Source: Rothia gullae (lineage in GTDB: Bacteria; Actinomycetota; Actinomycetes; Actinomycetales; Micrococcaceae). Taken from it: a stretch of DNA of 64,000 bases. Where the stretch lies: positions 175,740 through 239,739 of the forward strand of contig NZ_JANCOC010000002.1 in the NCBI RefSeq assembly GCF_024294905.1, written 5' to 3'. Under the pieces are notes generated by a model, which saw only the letters and a program-made list of their open reading frames with translations, was not told the origin of the DNA and made no database searches. The translations under genes were made by a program, and so were the position numbers. The stretch's first letter is position 1, and every line of letters begins with the position of its first letter. Positions 52,844 to 62,876 of the stretch are shown in pieces.

Positions 52844-53313
52844 GCCGAAATCTGGAGAGCCGCCTCACATTCACGGTTTTATGCCCGCTACTTCCGCGTA
52901 TTTCCAGGATTTTTGGGGTTAAAAAGTTTTTTAATTTTCTTCAAAAAGAGGGTTTTGGGGCCGATTTTCACCCTTCAAAGCAGCTTCAAGGGGGCTCGGA
53001 GAGCAGTTATACCCTCTCCCCTGCACGCTTTGTGTCCGAAATTTTTTGAAGATTTTTTCCTACACCATCTTTTTCCTACGCAGCCTCCCGACAGTCAGAT
53101 AGCCCGGCAGTCAGGTGACCCGGCAGTCAGGTCATTAGATAGCCCAGCAGTCAGATAACCAGATATAACCAGATATAACCAGATAGCCTAAGCACCCTGA
53201 CGGCCAACCCACCCAAGCAACCGCCTCGGGAAAAATCGCAGGACCCCCGCACCTCCAAAAACTAAAACTCCCGGAGACAGCAAAAACCGGAGGTAATAAA
53301 AAACCAGGGACAA
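52844..53313. other. Intergenic stretch with short tandem repeats
   Basis: No gene is supported. From 53087 to about 53186 a degenerate tandem array is made of CAGTCAG, GATAGCC(C)GG and GATATAACCA units. The rest is AT-rich with T runs. Confidence 0.5.
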
Positions 53314-53344
53314 CGAAAAAGCCCCGAGGCTAACCTCGGGGCTT
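53314..53344 (-). terminator. Terminator of tRNA-Gly
   Basis: The arms AAGCCCCGAGG (53319-53329) and CCTCGGGGCTT (53334-53344) are followed on the minus strand by TTT. Confidence 0.85.
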
Positions 53345-53347
53345 GAG

Positions 53348-53423
<76 letters not shown>

Positions 53424-53468
53424 ATGTTTTCGCTTTGAACTTTTCAGTTCGTCGCGACAACAGGTACT

Positions 53469-53497
53469 ACTATACAACCCTTTGCCGGGGTGCGCAA
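53469..53497 (-). promoter_or_regulatory. Promoter of tRNA-Gly
   Basis: On the minus strand TTGCGC (53497-53492) and TATAGT (53474-53469) are separated by 17 bp. Confidence 0.75.
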
Positions 53498-53611
53498 ACC
53501 AAATTCTCGCCACAATCCCCCAAATGGGGCCAGATTTACCCCCAAAAAACATACTGACTAGTAGTTTTACAGAAAATATCCATCACAAAAAATATTCTCA
53601 AATTTATGAAA

Positions 53612-53676
53612 AATCCCCTTATCCGTCGGGTTTCTTAGACCTTTCAGTCGTCTGATTCCCATTGGATAAGGGGATT
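53612..53676. terminator. Terminator downstream of the gltX gene cluster
   Basis: The 13-bp arms AATCCCCTTATCC (53612-53624) and GGATAAGGGGATT (53664-53676) flank a 39-base loop. AT-rich flanks lie on both sides; on the minus strand it follows the small membrane protein gene. Confidence 0.65.
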
Positions 53677-53796
53677 CTCTTGAACGTGGGTTCTCGCCGA
53701 GCTTTCGCTCAGCTCTCACAGCACGCGCCGCAGACACCTAAGATGACAGGTACCTGCAATCGCGCCAGAAGTAGCTACACCGAGAGTGGCTAGAGC

Positions 53797-54213
53797 TTAA
53801 TCGCTGCTACCGCCGGAATCGCCGCCGGAGTAGTCGGAGCTACTGTAGCTGCTGTAGTCCGAACTGCTGGAGCTTCCTGCGTCGAAGTCGCCCGCGTCCG
53901 GGTCGGGGCCAGGGTCCACGAAATCGTCTTCTTCCTCTTCTTCGTCCGAAGAGCCCGAAGAGCCCGAAGAGTCTGAAGAATCCACGACAGACGACGAGGT
54001 GCTCACGTCGCCGCTGCGAGCCGCGTTCTGCATGGCGCGTGCCTCCAGGAATGCGGTCACGTAGGCGAGCGCCGCGCCGGCAATAATGATGACAACCATC
54101 CACACGGAGCGGTCAAAACCGGCAATGTAGGCGAACAGCCAGATAATGCAGGCGTTGGTGAGCGCCATGATGGAGCCCTTCAGTAGCGCCTTCCCGAGGA
54201 TCGATTGATTCAT
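53797..54213 (-). CDS. Small two-helix membrane protein with acidic Ser-rich tail
   Basis: The 138-residue protein has two hydrophobic segments (about 12-32, MALTNACIIWLFAYIAG, and 38-56, VVIIIAGAALAYVTAFL), then about 80 residues made almost only of Ser, Asp, Glu, Gly and Tyr (DEEEEEDDFVDPGPDPD, SDYSSYSSSDYSGGDSGG). The start lies two bases behind the gltX stop, so it is coupled to gltX. No family was recognised; the tail is disordered and strongly negative. Confidence 0.7.
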   Translation of the reverse strand: MNQSILGKALLKGSIMALTNACIIWLFAYIAGFDRSVWMVVIIIAGAALAYVTAFLEARAMQNAARSGDVSTSSSVVDSSDSSGSSGSSDEEEEEDDFVDPGPDPDAGDFDAGSSSSSDYSSYSSSDYSGGDSGGSSD

Positions 54214-54215
54214 GG

Positions 54216-55727
54216 TTAGCTCAGTTCAGCGGCAAGCTTGCGCAGGCGTGCGAGGGAGGATTCCTTGCCCAGGATTTCCATGGATTCGAACAAGGGCGGG
54301 GAGATGCGCTCACCGGACACAGCGATTCGCACGGGGCCGAATGCGAGGCGCGGCTTGATTTCCAGGCCGTCGACGATTGCGGCGCGCAGGGCTGCCTCGA
54401 TGTTGGCTGCGGTGAAGTCCGCGAGGGGCTCCAGAGCTTCGATTGCGGCGGCGAGGACCTGCGGTGCGGATTCTTTGAGCTGCTTGCGTGCGTCGTCTGC
54501 GGTGCTGATTTCTTCGTCAGCTTTGAAGAGGAATGCGAGCAGGCTGGGTGCTTCGCCGAGCAGCTGCATGCGCTCCTGGACGAGGGGTGCAGCTTCGGTG
54601 AGGACCTGCTCTTCACGCTCGGTGAGGGTTTCGCCGAGTACGCCTGCAGCTTGCAGGTACGGGATGAGGCGGTCGCGGAAGTCCTTGGGGTCGAGCGCAC
54701 GGATGTGGTCGCCGTTGATGGACTCTGCCTTCTTCACGTCGAAGCGTGCGGGGTTGGCAACAACGTCGTGTACGTCGAAGTGCTCTACGAGCTCGTCGAT
54801 GCTGAAGACGTCCTGGTCTGCGGAGAGGGACCAGCCCAGCAGGGACAGGTAGTTCAGCAGGCCTTCCTTGATGAAGCCGGAGTCGCGCAGCAGGAAGAGG
54901 TTCGACTCGGGGTCACGCTTGGAGAGCTTCTTGTTGCCCTGGCCCATGACGTAGGGCAGGTGGCCGAATTCGGGGATGAAGCTGGTCACGCCGGTGTCGA
55001 TGAGTGCGCGGTAGAGCGCGATCTGGCGCGGGGTGGAGGAGAGCAGATCTTCGCCGCGCAGCACGTGGGTGATGCCCATGAGTGCGTCGTCGACGGGGTT
55101 CACGAAGGGGTACAGCGGGTCGCCGTTGGAGCGGACGACCACGTAGTCGGGTACGGTGCCTGCCTTGAAGGTGATTTCACCGCGAACGAGGTCGTTGAAG
55201 GTGATGTCCTCATCGGGCATGCGCAGGCGCCAGACGGGCTGGCGGCCTTCTGCGCGGTAGGCTTCCTTCTGCTCTTCGGTGAGGTTGCGGTCGTAGTTGT
55301 CGTAGCCGAGCTGCGGATCCTGACCGGCTGCCTTGCGGCGTTCCTTCACCTCGTCGGGGGTGGAGAAATCTTCGTACACGTAGCCGCCTTCAACGAGCTT
55401 TTCGAAAATCTCGTTGTAGATGCCTGCGGTCTTACGCTCGGACTGGCGGTAGGGCTCGTGGGGGCCGCCGACGCCGACGCCTTCGTCCCAGTTGATGCCG
55501 AGCCAGTGCAGGGATTCGAGCACCTGGTTGAACGACTCTTCGGAGTCGCGTGCTGCGTCGGTGTCTTCGATGCGGAAGATCAGCTTGCCGCCGGTGTGGC
55601 GTGCGTACGCCCAGTTGAAGAGGGCGGTGCGGACCATGCCCACGTGCGGGGTGCCGGTGGGCGAGGGGCAGAAGCGGACGCGGGTGTCTGCGGGGCTATT
55701 GAGTACGGGACCGTGGTATTCGGTCAT
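54216..55727 (-). CDS. gltX: Glutamyl-tRNA synthetase
   Basis: GltX charges tRNA-Glu; in organisms without GlnRS it also misacylates tRNA-Gln. The 503-residue class I enzyme has the HIGH-type motif [18 protein letters not shown] (about 22-39), [15 protein letters not shown], the tRNA-contacting [15 protein letters not shown], and the KMSKS-type motif [11 protein letters not shown] (about 265). Length is normal. It sits near tRNA-Glu and tRNA-Gln and follows the FAH-family gene, a common actinobacterial pairing. Confidence 0.96.
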   Translation of the reverse strand: MTEYHGPVLNSPADTRVRFCPSPTGTPHVGMVRTALFNWAYARHTGGKLIFRIEDTDAARDSEESFNQVLESLHWLGINWDEGVGVGGPHEPYRQSERKTAGIYNEIFEKLVEGGYVYEDFSTPDEVKERRKAAGQDPQLGYDNYDRNLTEEQKEAYRAEGRQPVWRLRMPDEDITFNDLVRGEITFKAGTVPDYVVVRSNGDPLYPFVNPVDDALMGITHVLRGEDLLSSTPRQIALYRALIDTGVTSFIPEFGHLPYVMGQGNKKLSKRDPESNLFLLRDSGFIKEGLLNYLSLLGWSLSADQDVFSIDELVEHFDVHDVVANPARFDVKKAESINGDHIRALDPKDFRDRLIPYLQAAGVLGETLTEREEQVLTEAAPLVQERMQLLGEAPSLLAFLFKADEEISTADDARKQLKESAPQVLAAAIEALEPLADFTAANIEAALRAAIVDGLEIKPRLAFGPVRIAVSGERISPPLFESMEILGKESSLARLRKLAAELS

Positions 55728-55784
55728 GATGTCTCCTTGGCGGTGTGTTTCAGGATGTACGTTACGTTTTTGGGTGCGGGCGGC

Positions 55785-56537
55785 TTAGTCGCGCACGCGG
55801 GTGACGAGGGAGCCGATGCCTTCGACTTCGACCTCTACTTCGTTGCCGTCGCGCAGTACGCTGATGCCGGCGGGGGTGCCGGTGAGCAGTACGTCGCCGG
55901 GAAGCAGGGTGAAGATTTCGGAGGCTGCGGCAACCTGTTCGGCTACGGAGTAGTGCATTTCGGAGGTGTTACCTTCCTGCACGACGTCGCCGTCAACCCA
56001 GGTGGTGATGTTCAGCGAGTCGGTGTCCAGGTCGGTTTCGATCCAGGGGCCGAGCGGGGTGGAGCCGTCGAAGCCCTTGGCGCGGGTCCACTGGCGGTCT
56101 TCGAGCAGGTCGCGGGCGGTGAGGTCGTTGGCTACGGTGTAGCCGAAGATGACTTCGTGTACGCGCTCAAGAGGCACGGACTTGGCGATACGACCGATAA
56201 TGACGGCGAGTTCACCTTCTGCGCTGACGGCTTCGGAGTACTCGGGCAGGGTCACGGGGTCGCCGGGGCCGATGACGGTGGTGTTGGGCTTGAGGAAGAA
56301 CTGTGGGGAGGCGGGCGCCTCAGTTCCTGCCCAGTTTGCGATCGCTCCAATCACCTTGGAGCGGGGGATGATCGGGGCGAGCAGGCGCACCTGGTCGATG
56401 GGGTAGGTGGTGCTGGTCGGTTCGATGCCCGAGTAGAAGGGGTCGCCGGCGAGTACGCGCAGGGTTTCTTCGCCTGCGTCGCCTTCTACTAGCCCGAAGT
56501 GGAGCTCATTATTTACGGTAAATCGTGCAATACGCAT
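55785..56537 (-). CDS. Fumarylacetoacetate hydrolase family protein
   Basis: I choose ATG 56537 (250 aa), where the conserved MRIARF start lies; the upstream extension is Pro/Arg-rich noise. Family marks are VIGAIANWAGTEAP, FFLKPNTTVIGPGDPV, the metal-binding SAEGELAVIIGRIAKSV and GYTVANDLTARDLL, plus GFDGSTPLGPWIE and LLTGTPAGISVL near the end. Such enzymes act on beta-dicarbonyl or acylpyruvate substrates; the true substrate here cannot be told. It lies 57 bp upstream of gltX. Confidence 0.88.
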   Translation of the reverse strand: MRIARFTVNNELHFGLVEGDAGEETLRVLAGDPFYSGIEPTSTTYPIDQVRLLAPIIPRSKVIGAIANWAGTEAPASPQFFLKPNTTVIGPGDPVTLPEYSEAVSAEGELAVIIGRIAKSVPLERVHEVIFGYTVANDLTARDLLEDRQWTRAKGFDGSTPLGPWIETDLDTDSLNITTWVDGDVVQEGNTSEMHYSVAEQVAAASEIFTLLPGDVLLTGTPAGISVLRDGNEVEVEVEGIGSLVTRVRD

Positions 56538-56779
56538 ACTTTCTAGGGTACCAGCCTTCGAGGGCGGCGGCGGGTCGGGTTTTAGCGCGGGTTTTAGCGC
56601 GGGTTTTATCGAGGGGCGGCGGCGGGGTGAGCCTCCCCTCCCCTGTCCTGACGCTATCAACGCCGCGCGCAATATTCGCCGGGCACAGCGAATCCCCGCG
56701 GGTTGCTCACCGCGCGACGTGCGGGGTCGGGCGGTAAGCATCCTGCGGGGATTTTCGCGGGTTACGTTATGTTGAACGT

Positions 56780-57877
56780 TTAGATGAGGCGGGTTAGCCA
56801 GCCGTGGCGGTCTTCGACTACGCCGGTCTGAATGCCGACGAGCTCTTCGCGCAGGCTCTTGGAGATTTCGCCGAAGTGCTCGGTGGGTGCCGGGATTTCG
56901 AAGTCTTCTGCTTTGAGCTTGCCGATGGGCGCGACCACTGCTGCGGTGCCGCAGGCGAAGATTTCGGTGATATCGCCGTTTGCTACGCCTTCACGCCATT
57001 CGGTGAGGGTGATTGCGCGCTCTTCGACGGTCATACCGCGGTCCTTGGCGAGCTGAATCAGGGAGGAGCGGGTCACGCCTTCGAGGATGGTGCCGGTCAG
57101 TTCGGGGGTGACAATCTTGTTTTCCTTGCCGAAGACGAAGAAGACGTTCATGCCGCCGAGCTCTTCGATGGCGTCGTGACGGTGCGGGTCCTTGAAGATG
57201 ACCTGCTTGCAGCCGTGCTTTTCACCTTCGATCTGGGCGATCATGGATGCCGCGTAGTTGCCGCCGCACTTTGCCGCACCGGTGCCGCCTTCGCCTGCGC
57301 GAGCGTAGGTGGTGGAGAGCCAGATGTCTACGGGTTCGGGGGTGCCGAAGTAGTTACCCGCGGGCGAGCCGATGACGTGGTACTGTACGTGCTTTGCGGG
57401 GCGCACGCCGAGGTACGCTTCGGTTGCGATCATGAAGGGGCGGAAGTAGAAGGCTTCACCGTCGCCGGTGGGTACCCATGCTTCGTCTGCCTTGACGAGT
57501 TCACGTAGGGATTCAATGAACAGGTCTGCGGGCATTTCGGGCAGGGAGAGGCGGTGTGCGGAACGTGCGAAGCGTTCTGCGTTCTTTTCGGGGCGGAAGG
57601 TCCACACGGAGCCGTCTGCGTGGCGGTAGCCCTTGACGCCTTCGAAGATTTCCTGGCCGTAGTGGAAGACAGCGGAGGCGGGGTCTAGGGTCAGCGGGCC
57701 GTAGGGATGCACTCGTGCGTCGTACCAGGTGCCGCCGGTCTTGTAGTCGCCTTCCCAGTCGATGGTGACCATGTGGTCGCTGAAGTAGTCACCGAAGCCG
57801 GGGTTTGCGAGGATTTCGGCGCGGCGTTCGGCGGTGGCGGGTGACTGGTTTGCTTCGTGGCTGAATTCGGTTGCCAT
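56780..57877 (-). CDS. ilvE: Branched-chain amino acid aminotransferase
   Basis: IlvE makes leucine, isoleucine and valine from their keto acids with glutamate and PLP. The 365-residue protein has QEIFEGVKGYRHADGSV, RPEKNAERFARSAHRL, the PLP-lysine region GAAKCGGNYAASMIA (about residue 202) and MNVFFVFGKEN, TPELTGTILEGVTRSSL. It belongs to the longer type II class. It lies downstream of leuB, in keeping with a branched-chain theme, but a 354-bp gap separates them. Confidence 0.95.
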   Translation of the reverse strand: MATEFSHEANQSPATAERRAEILANPGFGDYFSDHMVTIDWEGDYKTGGTWYDARVHPYGPLTLDPASAVFHYGQEIFEGVKGYRHADGSVWTFRPEKNAERFARSAHRLSLPEMPADLFIESLRELVKADEAWVPTGDGEAFYFRPFMIATEAYLGVRPAKHVQYHVIGSPAGNYFGTPEPVDIWLSTTYARAGEGGTGAAKCGGNYAASMIAQIEGEKHGCKQVIFKDPHRHDAIEELGGMNVFFVFGKENKIVTPELTGTILEGVTRSSLIQLAKDRGMTVEERAITLTEWREGVANGDITEIFACGTAAVVAPIGKLKAEDFEIPAPTEHFGEISKSLREELVGIQTGVVEDRHGWLTRLI

Positions 57878-58231
57878 CGTTCTGCGTTCCTCTTCGTCTA
57901 GTTGCCTCTGTGGGCGTTCTTTGAGTGGCGGTTCTCGCGGCGGGGCGAGGTACCGGTGTGTGCCGCCGGGCGCTTTGTAGTGCGGGGCAGATGGTGCATC
58001 TAGCGGTCTGTGCTAGTCGGATGCATCAAAGCTAGTGGTGGATGGTGTCCACCGCCGAGGTGCCGGGCGGGTGTGCCTGACCTGTTTAGAGTACCGGAAA
58101 GATGCGTTTGCCGCATGCGCATCTTTTCTCCCATTCAGGATGTGAACAGGTGAAGCCCGGAAGGTGCGTTCCTTCCGGGCTTCACTAGCGTAGTTCACGT
58201 TTTAGCCGGGCCAGTTTTAGCCGGGCAAGTA
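57878..58231. other. Region between leuB and ilvE
   Basis: It contains a perfect 13-bp hairpin (GAAGCCCGGAAGG, 58152-58164 with 58171-58183) just past the leuB stop, without a T run. It also has a GATGCG/CGCATC inverted repeat near 58100-58125. The ilvE promoter should lie here. No gene is seen. Confidence 0.5.
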
Positions 58232-59287
58232 TTAACCGAGGCGTGCGAGCACGTCCGCGCCGACCTGGTCGGTTCCGCGCACACTCGCGCCGTTCTCGCG
58301 CATATCTGCTTCGACAGCGTCCTCAATGCGGGCTGCGGCGGCGGCGTGGCCGAGGTGGCGCAGCAGCATTGCGCCGGCGAGGATTGCGGCGGTGGGGTTT
58401 GCCTTGTTCTGGCGGGCAATGTCCGGTGCGGAGCCGTGTACGGGCTCGAACATGGAGGGGAACTCGCCGACGGCGTTGATGTTGCCGCTGGCGGCGTAGC
58501 CGATACCGCCGGTCACTGCACCGGCGAGGTCGGTGATGATGTCGCCGAAGAGGTTGTCGGTGACAATCACGTCGAAGCGGGCGGGGTCGGTGACCATAAA
58601 GATGGTGGTCGCGTCAATGTGCAGGTAGTCTGTCTCAACCTCGGGGAATTCAGCCGCGATTTCGGTGAAGTAGCGGTTGTAGAGGCGACCTGCGTGGGTG
58701 AGCACGTTGGTCTTGTGTACGAGGGTGACCTTCTTGCGGCGGGTGGACGCCAGCTCGAAGGCGTAGCGTACCAGGCGCTCCACACCGTGTGCGGTGTTGA
58801 GGGAGACTTCGGTGGCGATTTCGTGGGGGGTGCCGCCGCGGATGACGCCGCCGTTGCCGATGTAGGGGCCTTCGGTGCCTTCACGAACAACAACGAAGTC
58901 GATGTTGCCGGGGTTGGCGAGCGGGGAGACTGCTCCGGGGTACAGGCGGGAGGGGCGCAGGTTGATGTAGTGGTCGAAGGCGAAACGCAGCTTCAGGAGC
59001 ATTTCGCGTTCGATGAGGCCGGAGGGAATCTTGCCGCTACGCGGGTCTGCACCGATGGCACCAAAAAGGATTGCGTCGTGCTGCTTGAGGGCGTCCATGG
59101 TAGATTCGGGCAGGGTTTCACCGGTTTCCAGCCAGTGCTCGGCGCCGAGCTTGTAGTGGGTGGGGGTTACGGTGATGTTTTCGAGCTCGCAGGCGCGGGT
59201 GAGGATACGCTGGGCTTCGGTAATGATTTCGGGGCCGATGCCGTCGCCGGGGATAACGGCAAGGTCGATGCTACGTGCTTCAGTCAT
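58232..59287 (-). CDS. leuB: 3-isopropylmalate dehydrogenase
   Basis: LeuB oxidises and decarboxylates 3-isopropylmalate, the step after LeuCD. The 351-residue protein has [107 protein letters not shown] and [12 protein letters not shown]. All mark this beta-decarboxylating dehydrogenase. The start codon at 59287 agrees with the conserved N-terminus. Confidence 0.96.
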   Translation of the reverse strand: MTEARSIDLAVIPGDGIGPEIITEAQRILTRACELENITVTPTHYKLGAEHWLETGETLPESTMDALKQHDAILFGAIGADPRSGKIPSGLIEREMLLKLRFAFDHYINLRPSRLYPGAVSPLANPGNIDFVVVREGTEGPYIGNGGVIRGGTPHEIATEVSLNTAHGVERLVRYAFELASTRRKKVTLVHKTNVLTHAGRLYNRYFTEIAAEFPEVETDYLHIDATTIFMVTDPARFDVIVTDNLFGDIITDLAGAVTGGIGYAASGNINAVGEFPSMFEPVHGSAPDIARQNKANPTAAILAGAMLLRHLGHAAAAARIEDAVEADMRENGASVRGTDQVGADVLARLG

Positions 59288-59409
59288 GCCTCTACCCTAG
59301 TACACGCCGCGGGCGGGCGGTAGAGTGCGCGGGCGGGTTCTCAGAGTCTGGGCTAGATAGGCCCTAGACAGGCCTCAGTTAGACAGGTTCTGGGCTAGGT
59401 AGGTTTGCC

Positions 59410-59454
59410 GGTTAAAATGGTATTCCCCGGCTAAATGATTAGCCGGGGAATACC
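59410..59454 (-). terminator. Terminator of the glycine-rich exported protein gene
   Basis: Perfect 16-bp arms (59419-59434 with 59439-59454, core GGTATTCCCCGGCTAA) are followed on the minus strand by ATTTTAACC. Confidence 0.85.
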
Positions 59455-59493
59455 GTTATGAATTCTCACTTAGCGCGAGAGTACTGGCAACTA

Positions 59494-60846
59494 TTAGGAG
59501 CGCTTGCAGAAGGTAACAGCCACGGAGCCGTTCTTACGCTGACCACGACCGGTCGGTACGTCCTTGCTTGCGGTAATCTCGGCACCGATGACAGAAGAAT
59601 GGATGTAGGAACCACCGGCACCGCCGCCACCAGATAGCTGGCCAAAGCCAACAGGCTGACGAACACCCTCAGGGTTGTTGTCCCACTTCTGCTTCAGTAT
59701 CGCAGTGATGGACACGGAAGCGCCCGAGCCGCCACCGCCGTAGCCTGCGCCGCCGCCGCCAGAGTATATAGACTGGTAGCCGGTGAACTGGGGAGCAGAA
59801 GCGGCGCGCGTATAGTACACCACGCGCCCATCGGGCTTCTTCTTGGGCTCACCAGCCGTGTTGTAGTCAATCAGGTAAGAGTAAGAGGAAACACCATCTG
59901 CACCGTTACCGGTAAAGCCATCACTACCGGCTTCGCCAGAGGTAGAGGAGCTATATAGCTCCTGGTTGTTGGTGCTGTAGAAGAGAACTTCACCATTCGG
60001 GGAGGCTTTAGTCGGCAAATCCGTCTTGAGGCCACCCTGACCGCCTTGGCCGGTTGCACCGCCCTTACCGGGTTCAACAGTAATGACCTGATCGTGGTCG
60101 GCGGTGTATGCACCGGACCCCTGCTTACCTGCGCCGCCGGCAAGGCCGGATGCGTTACCACCCCTTGACAGGAGGAAAGGCAGGTTCCAAGGGTAAGTGT
60201 TAGACTTCCACCATCCAGCGTCAGTTGCACCAGGGAAAACGTAGGCCGGATTAAGGTTAGTACCACCCGCGCGAATGTAGCCGACACCTCCACCGCCGCC
60301 TGCCACGGCAATAACAGTGCCGTCGACAATAATAGCGGAAGAGCCACCTCCGGATGACGCGAATTTCGGAGAGCGCAGCATCCAAGAGTTATTAGCCCAC
60401 TCAGCCTTGACCTTATTGATAACGCTTTCCGGGATGGGGTTATCGCCCTTGGAGGAACCGCCGTTACCGTAGCCCTCGCCACCTTCTGCGGGGGTGTCCT
60501 CATTGTAGCCAATACCGCCTGCTGCTGAGACAATCTCAACAGTCTGACCTTCCTTCACTGCAATAGTGCCGGAAATCTGCGCCGCAGCACCGCCAGGGAT
60601 TGAATACTGAGTACCGCCGGCGCCTCCCTTAATGACAAAGCTAATCTTGTCGACCTTGGCAGGGACAACGAACTTCTGAACAGTCTTGGCACCGGCATCA
60701 GTACCGGAGATGCTGAATTTAGGAGAAGATTCCCACTCACACTCAGTCGAGGAAGCAAATGCGGGAACAACTGCGGAAGCCGCGACAACCGGGGTAGCCC
60801 AGGCCGCACCCGCAACAACCTTGCGGCGAGAAATATTAGTAGACAT
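59494..60846 (-). CDS. Glycine-rich exported protein (Tat-type signal)
   Basis: The 450-residue protein begins STNISRRKVVAGAAWATPV, a twin-arginine-like signal with cleavage near AFASS. The mature part opens with a short Cys-containing segment, a beta region (FVVPAKVDKISFVIKGGAGG, about 60-85), then many Gly-rich turns (GGGSSAIIVDGTVIAVAGGGGG, shown in part) and a second half with KGGATGQGGQGG and YGGGGSGASVSITAI. It ends GSVAVTFCKRS with a Cys that could pair with the N-terminal one. The Gly-rich beta pattern resembles secreted or surface-displayed repeat proteins; no enzyme motif is seen. AAGGA lies six bases before the ATG. A decayed paralogue lies at 7178. Confidence 0.78.
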   Translation of the reverse strand: MSTNISRRKVVAGAAWATPVVAASAVVPAFASSTECEWESSPKFSISGTDAGAKTVQKFVVPAKVDKISFVIKGGAGGTQYSIPGGAAAQISGTIAVKEGQTVEIVSAAGGIGYNEDTPAEGGEGYGNGGSSKGDNPIPESVINKVKAEWANNSWMLRSPKFASSGGGSSAIIVDGTVIAVAGGGGGVGYIRAGGTNLNPAYVFPGATDAGWWKSNTYPWNLPFLLSRGGNASGLAGGAGKQGSGAYTADHDQVITVEPGKGGATGQGGQGGLKTDLPTKASPNGEVLFYSTNNQELYSSSTSGEAGSDGFTGNGADGVSSYSYLIDYNTAGEPKKKPDGRVVYYTRAASAPQFTGYQSIYSGGGGAGYGGGGSGASVSITAILKQKWDNNPEGVRQPVGFGQLSGGGGAGGSYIHSSVIGAEITASKDVPTGRGQRKNGSVAVTFCKRS

Positions 60847-61413
60847 GTTATGTCCTTAGAGAGTGATGTCAATTGAGAAATAAAGCTATCACCCGCCGTA
60901 GCGTTCGGCAATCGCTCACCCCCGGAAAGGTTTTGAGCGAGTGAGGCCGGAATAATAGTAGTGGATCCAGCCCCGGCGATAACACATAATGTTGTACCTG
61001 CCCTATATAGGCACTTCGCGGGGTGACCCTTGGTGCATAGTCCCCCGAGGCACAATTAGTGCACACGAATATGATACAGGTAAAACTATATCCATCATTT
61101 CACACTCCTTCAATAAGGCGTTAATTACAGTTGACAAACAATTTCACTCAACCCTTCCGCAATACTTGAAGGTTTTTCACCAAAATCGATTACCTGGGGG
61201 AGCCCCAAATCTCTTAAACCCAAATTCAAACCCCAAATGACCCCAAAGTCTCAAGTAACACTTGAGAAAAAGAAGAGCCATCCATGTGGCAAATCTCATA
61301 GAATGAGCAAGGTTTAGGCGTGTCATACTCACTCAAACCCACAAAATATCCCTGCATGTGAGAGTAAAAAAGAGGCTCCCATCCCAGCCCCGTCATCCCG
61401 ATACACTGGAACC
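60847..61413. other. Divergent control region between the glycine-rich protein and the histidine kinase
   Basis: About 570 bp hold both promoters. The part from 61080 to 61390 is AT-rich. No additional gene is supported. Confidence 0.5.
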
Positions 61414-62835
61414 ATGCCCCACAAGCACGCAAAACCCCAGCAGAACCCACAGCACAGCACAGAGGCAGCCAAATCAGGCTACGCCGTAACGCATACCCGC
61501 CGCAGCTCAGAAAACAGCGACCTACCCGCCGACGCAATCAGCGCCTCCAGCCGCGTGCAAAACTACCTCAGAGACAAACGCGGCTGGATGAACTTCATCG
61601 TCGTCGCGCACATGCAGTTCTTCTGCTGCGTACTCTCCGTTGCCTTCATCAACGGCTACGGCTGGATCCCGGTCATCTCCGCGCTCTGCAGCACCACCGC
61701 GCTGTACTTCCGCTACCGCTTCCCCTACGGCAGCATCTACGTGATCATCGCGTCGCTCTGCCTCACCCTCGTGACCCCCTTCCCCGACTCACTCGCCATC
61801 ACCTGCTACCCGCCCGTCAGCCTCGCCGCCTACCATATCGGCAGGCATTGGACCCGCCGCGCCCGCTTCCGCGGCCTCATTCTCGGCTGGTTCGGCGCAC
61901 TCGCCGTCACCGTGCAGTCCTCGCTCTCGTTCCTCTACCGTTGGGACGACATACCCGCCCGCATCTTCATCTCCCTGATGCTCGGCGTGCTCTGCGGATC
62001 CATCTTCACCGTCTTCTGGTTCCTCGGCGACTCCCGCCGCATGCGCGAACTGCGCAGCGAAGAGTTCAAAGAACGCGCCCGCCGCCTCGAATACGAGCAG
62101 GAACAGGAACGCCGCCTCGCCGCGCAGGACGAACGCACCCGCATCGCCCGTGAAATGCACGATATTGTGGCGCACTCGCTCTCCAGCATTATTTCCCAGG
62201 CGGACGGGGCACGCTACGCCGCCGCGAGCGTCCGCACCGCACGCGCCCAGCAAACACAACAGGCACAGCAGGCAGAGCAGTCGGGCCAGGCTCAGCAGCA
62301 GAGCGAACCGGATATTGCCGAGCAGACACTCGAACTCATCGCAGACACGGCACGCGACTCCCTCACCCAGATGCGTTCCCTCCTCGGGCTGCTCCGCACG
62401 GACGAGGCAACCACCTACGCACCCGTGCCCACCCTCAGCGATATACCCGCCCTCGTGGAGCAGAGCCGCCGCGCCGGGCTACCCGTCACCTTCACCGGAA
62501 TCACCGGCACCATGACGCGCACCCTACCGCAAGGTGCCGAGCTGGCGGCGTACCGCACCGTGCAGGAGGCACTCACCAACGCGCTCAAGCACTCCCCCGG
62601 CGCGGCAACCACCATCACCATTCACTGGGGTAAGGACGGTCTGCAGTTGCGGGTTCAGAACGACCCGGTTTCCTCTACCGCGGCTCAGCACATTGCCCGC
62701 CCGGTACCCGGTAGTGGCAACGGTCTGCGCGGCATGAGCGAGCGCATCGCCCTCTACCACGGCTCCCTCACCTACGGTCTGCAGCCTGACGGCGACTGGC
62801 TCGTTGAGGCGGCGCTGCCCTACCGCGACCTCTAA
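61414..62835 (+). CDS. Sensor histidine kinase, NarL/DesK type
   Basis: The 473-residue protein has a hydrophilic N-terminus (about 60 residues), four to five hydrophobic segments (about 65-215), a short coiled coil (REEFKERARRLEYEQ region, about 220-240) and a HisKA_3 dimerisation domain with REMHDIVAHSLSSIISQ (phosphorylated His near 247). A Gln/Ala-rich insert (about 272-300) splits the helical hairpin. The ATPase domain shows EALTNALKHSPG (N box, near 389) and GSGNGLRGMSERI (G box, near 433). The sensed signal is unknown. It is followed 41 bp later by its response regulator. Confidence 0.9.
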   Translation: MPHKHAKPQQNPQHSTEAAKSGYAVTHTRRSSENSDLPADAISASSRVQNYLRDKRGWMNFIVVAHMQFFCCVLSVAFINGYGWIPVISALCSTTALYFRYRFPYGSIYVIIASLCLTLVTPFPDSLAITCYPPVSLAAYHIGRHWTRRARFRGLILGWFGALAVTVQSSLSFLYRWDDIPARIFISLMLGVLCGSIFTVFWFLGDSRRMRELRSEEFKERARRLEYEQEQERRLAAQDERTRIAREMHDIVAHSLSSIISQADGARYAAASVRTARAQQTQQAQQAEQSGQAQQQSEPDIAEQTLELIADTARDSLTQMRSLLGLLRTDEATTYAPVPTLSDIPALVEQSRRAGLPVTFTGITGTMTRTLPQGAELAAYRTVQEALTNALKHSPGAATTITIHWGKDGLQLRVQNDPVSSTAAQHIARPVPGSGNGLRGMSERIALYHGSLTYGLQPDGDWLVEAALPYRDL

Positions 62836-62876
62836 TACCCCTGCCCTCTGCCACCTCGTAATCTAGGATTGAAACT

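Noticed and set aside
53087..53186. Tandem repeats as a CRISPR array
   Set aside because: Units are short, irregular and directly abutting, without constant repeats and unique spacers.
54651..56492. 613-codon plus-strand frame across gltX and the FAH gene
   Set aside because: It crosses two well-supported genes on the other strand and has no recognisable domain.
58152..58183. Perfect hairpin past leuB as intrinsic terminator
   Set aside because: No T run follows on either strand; kept only as a hairpin in the intergenic description.
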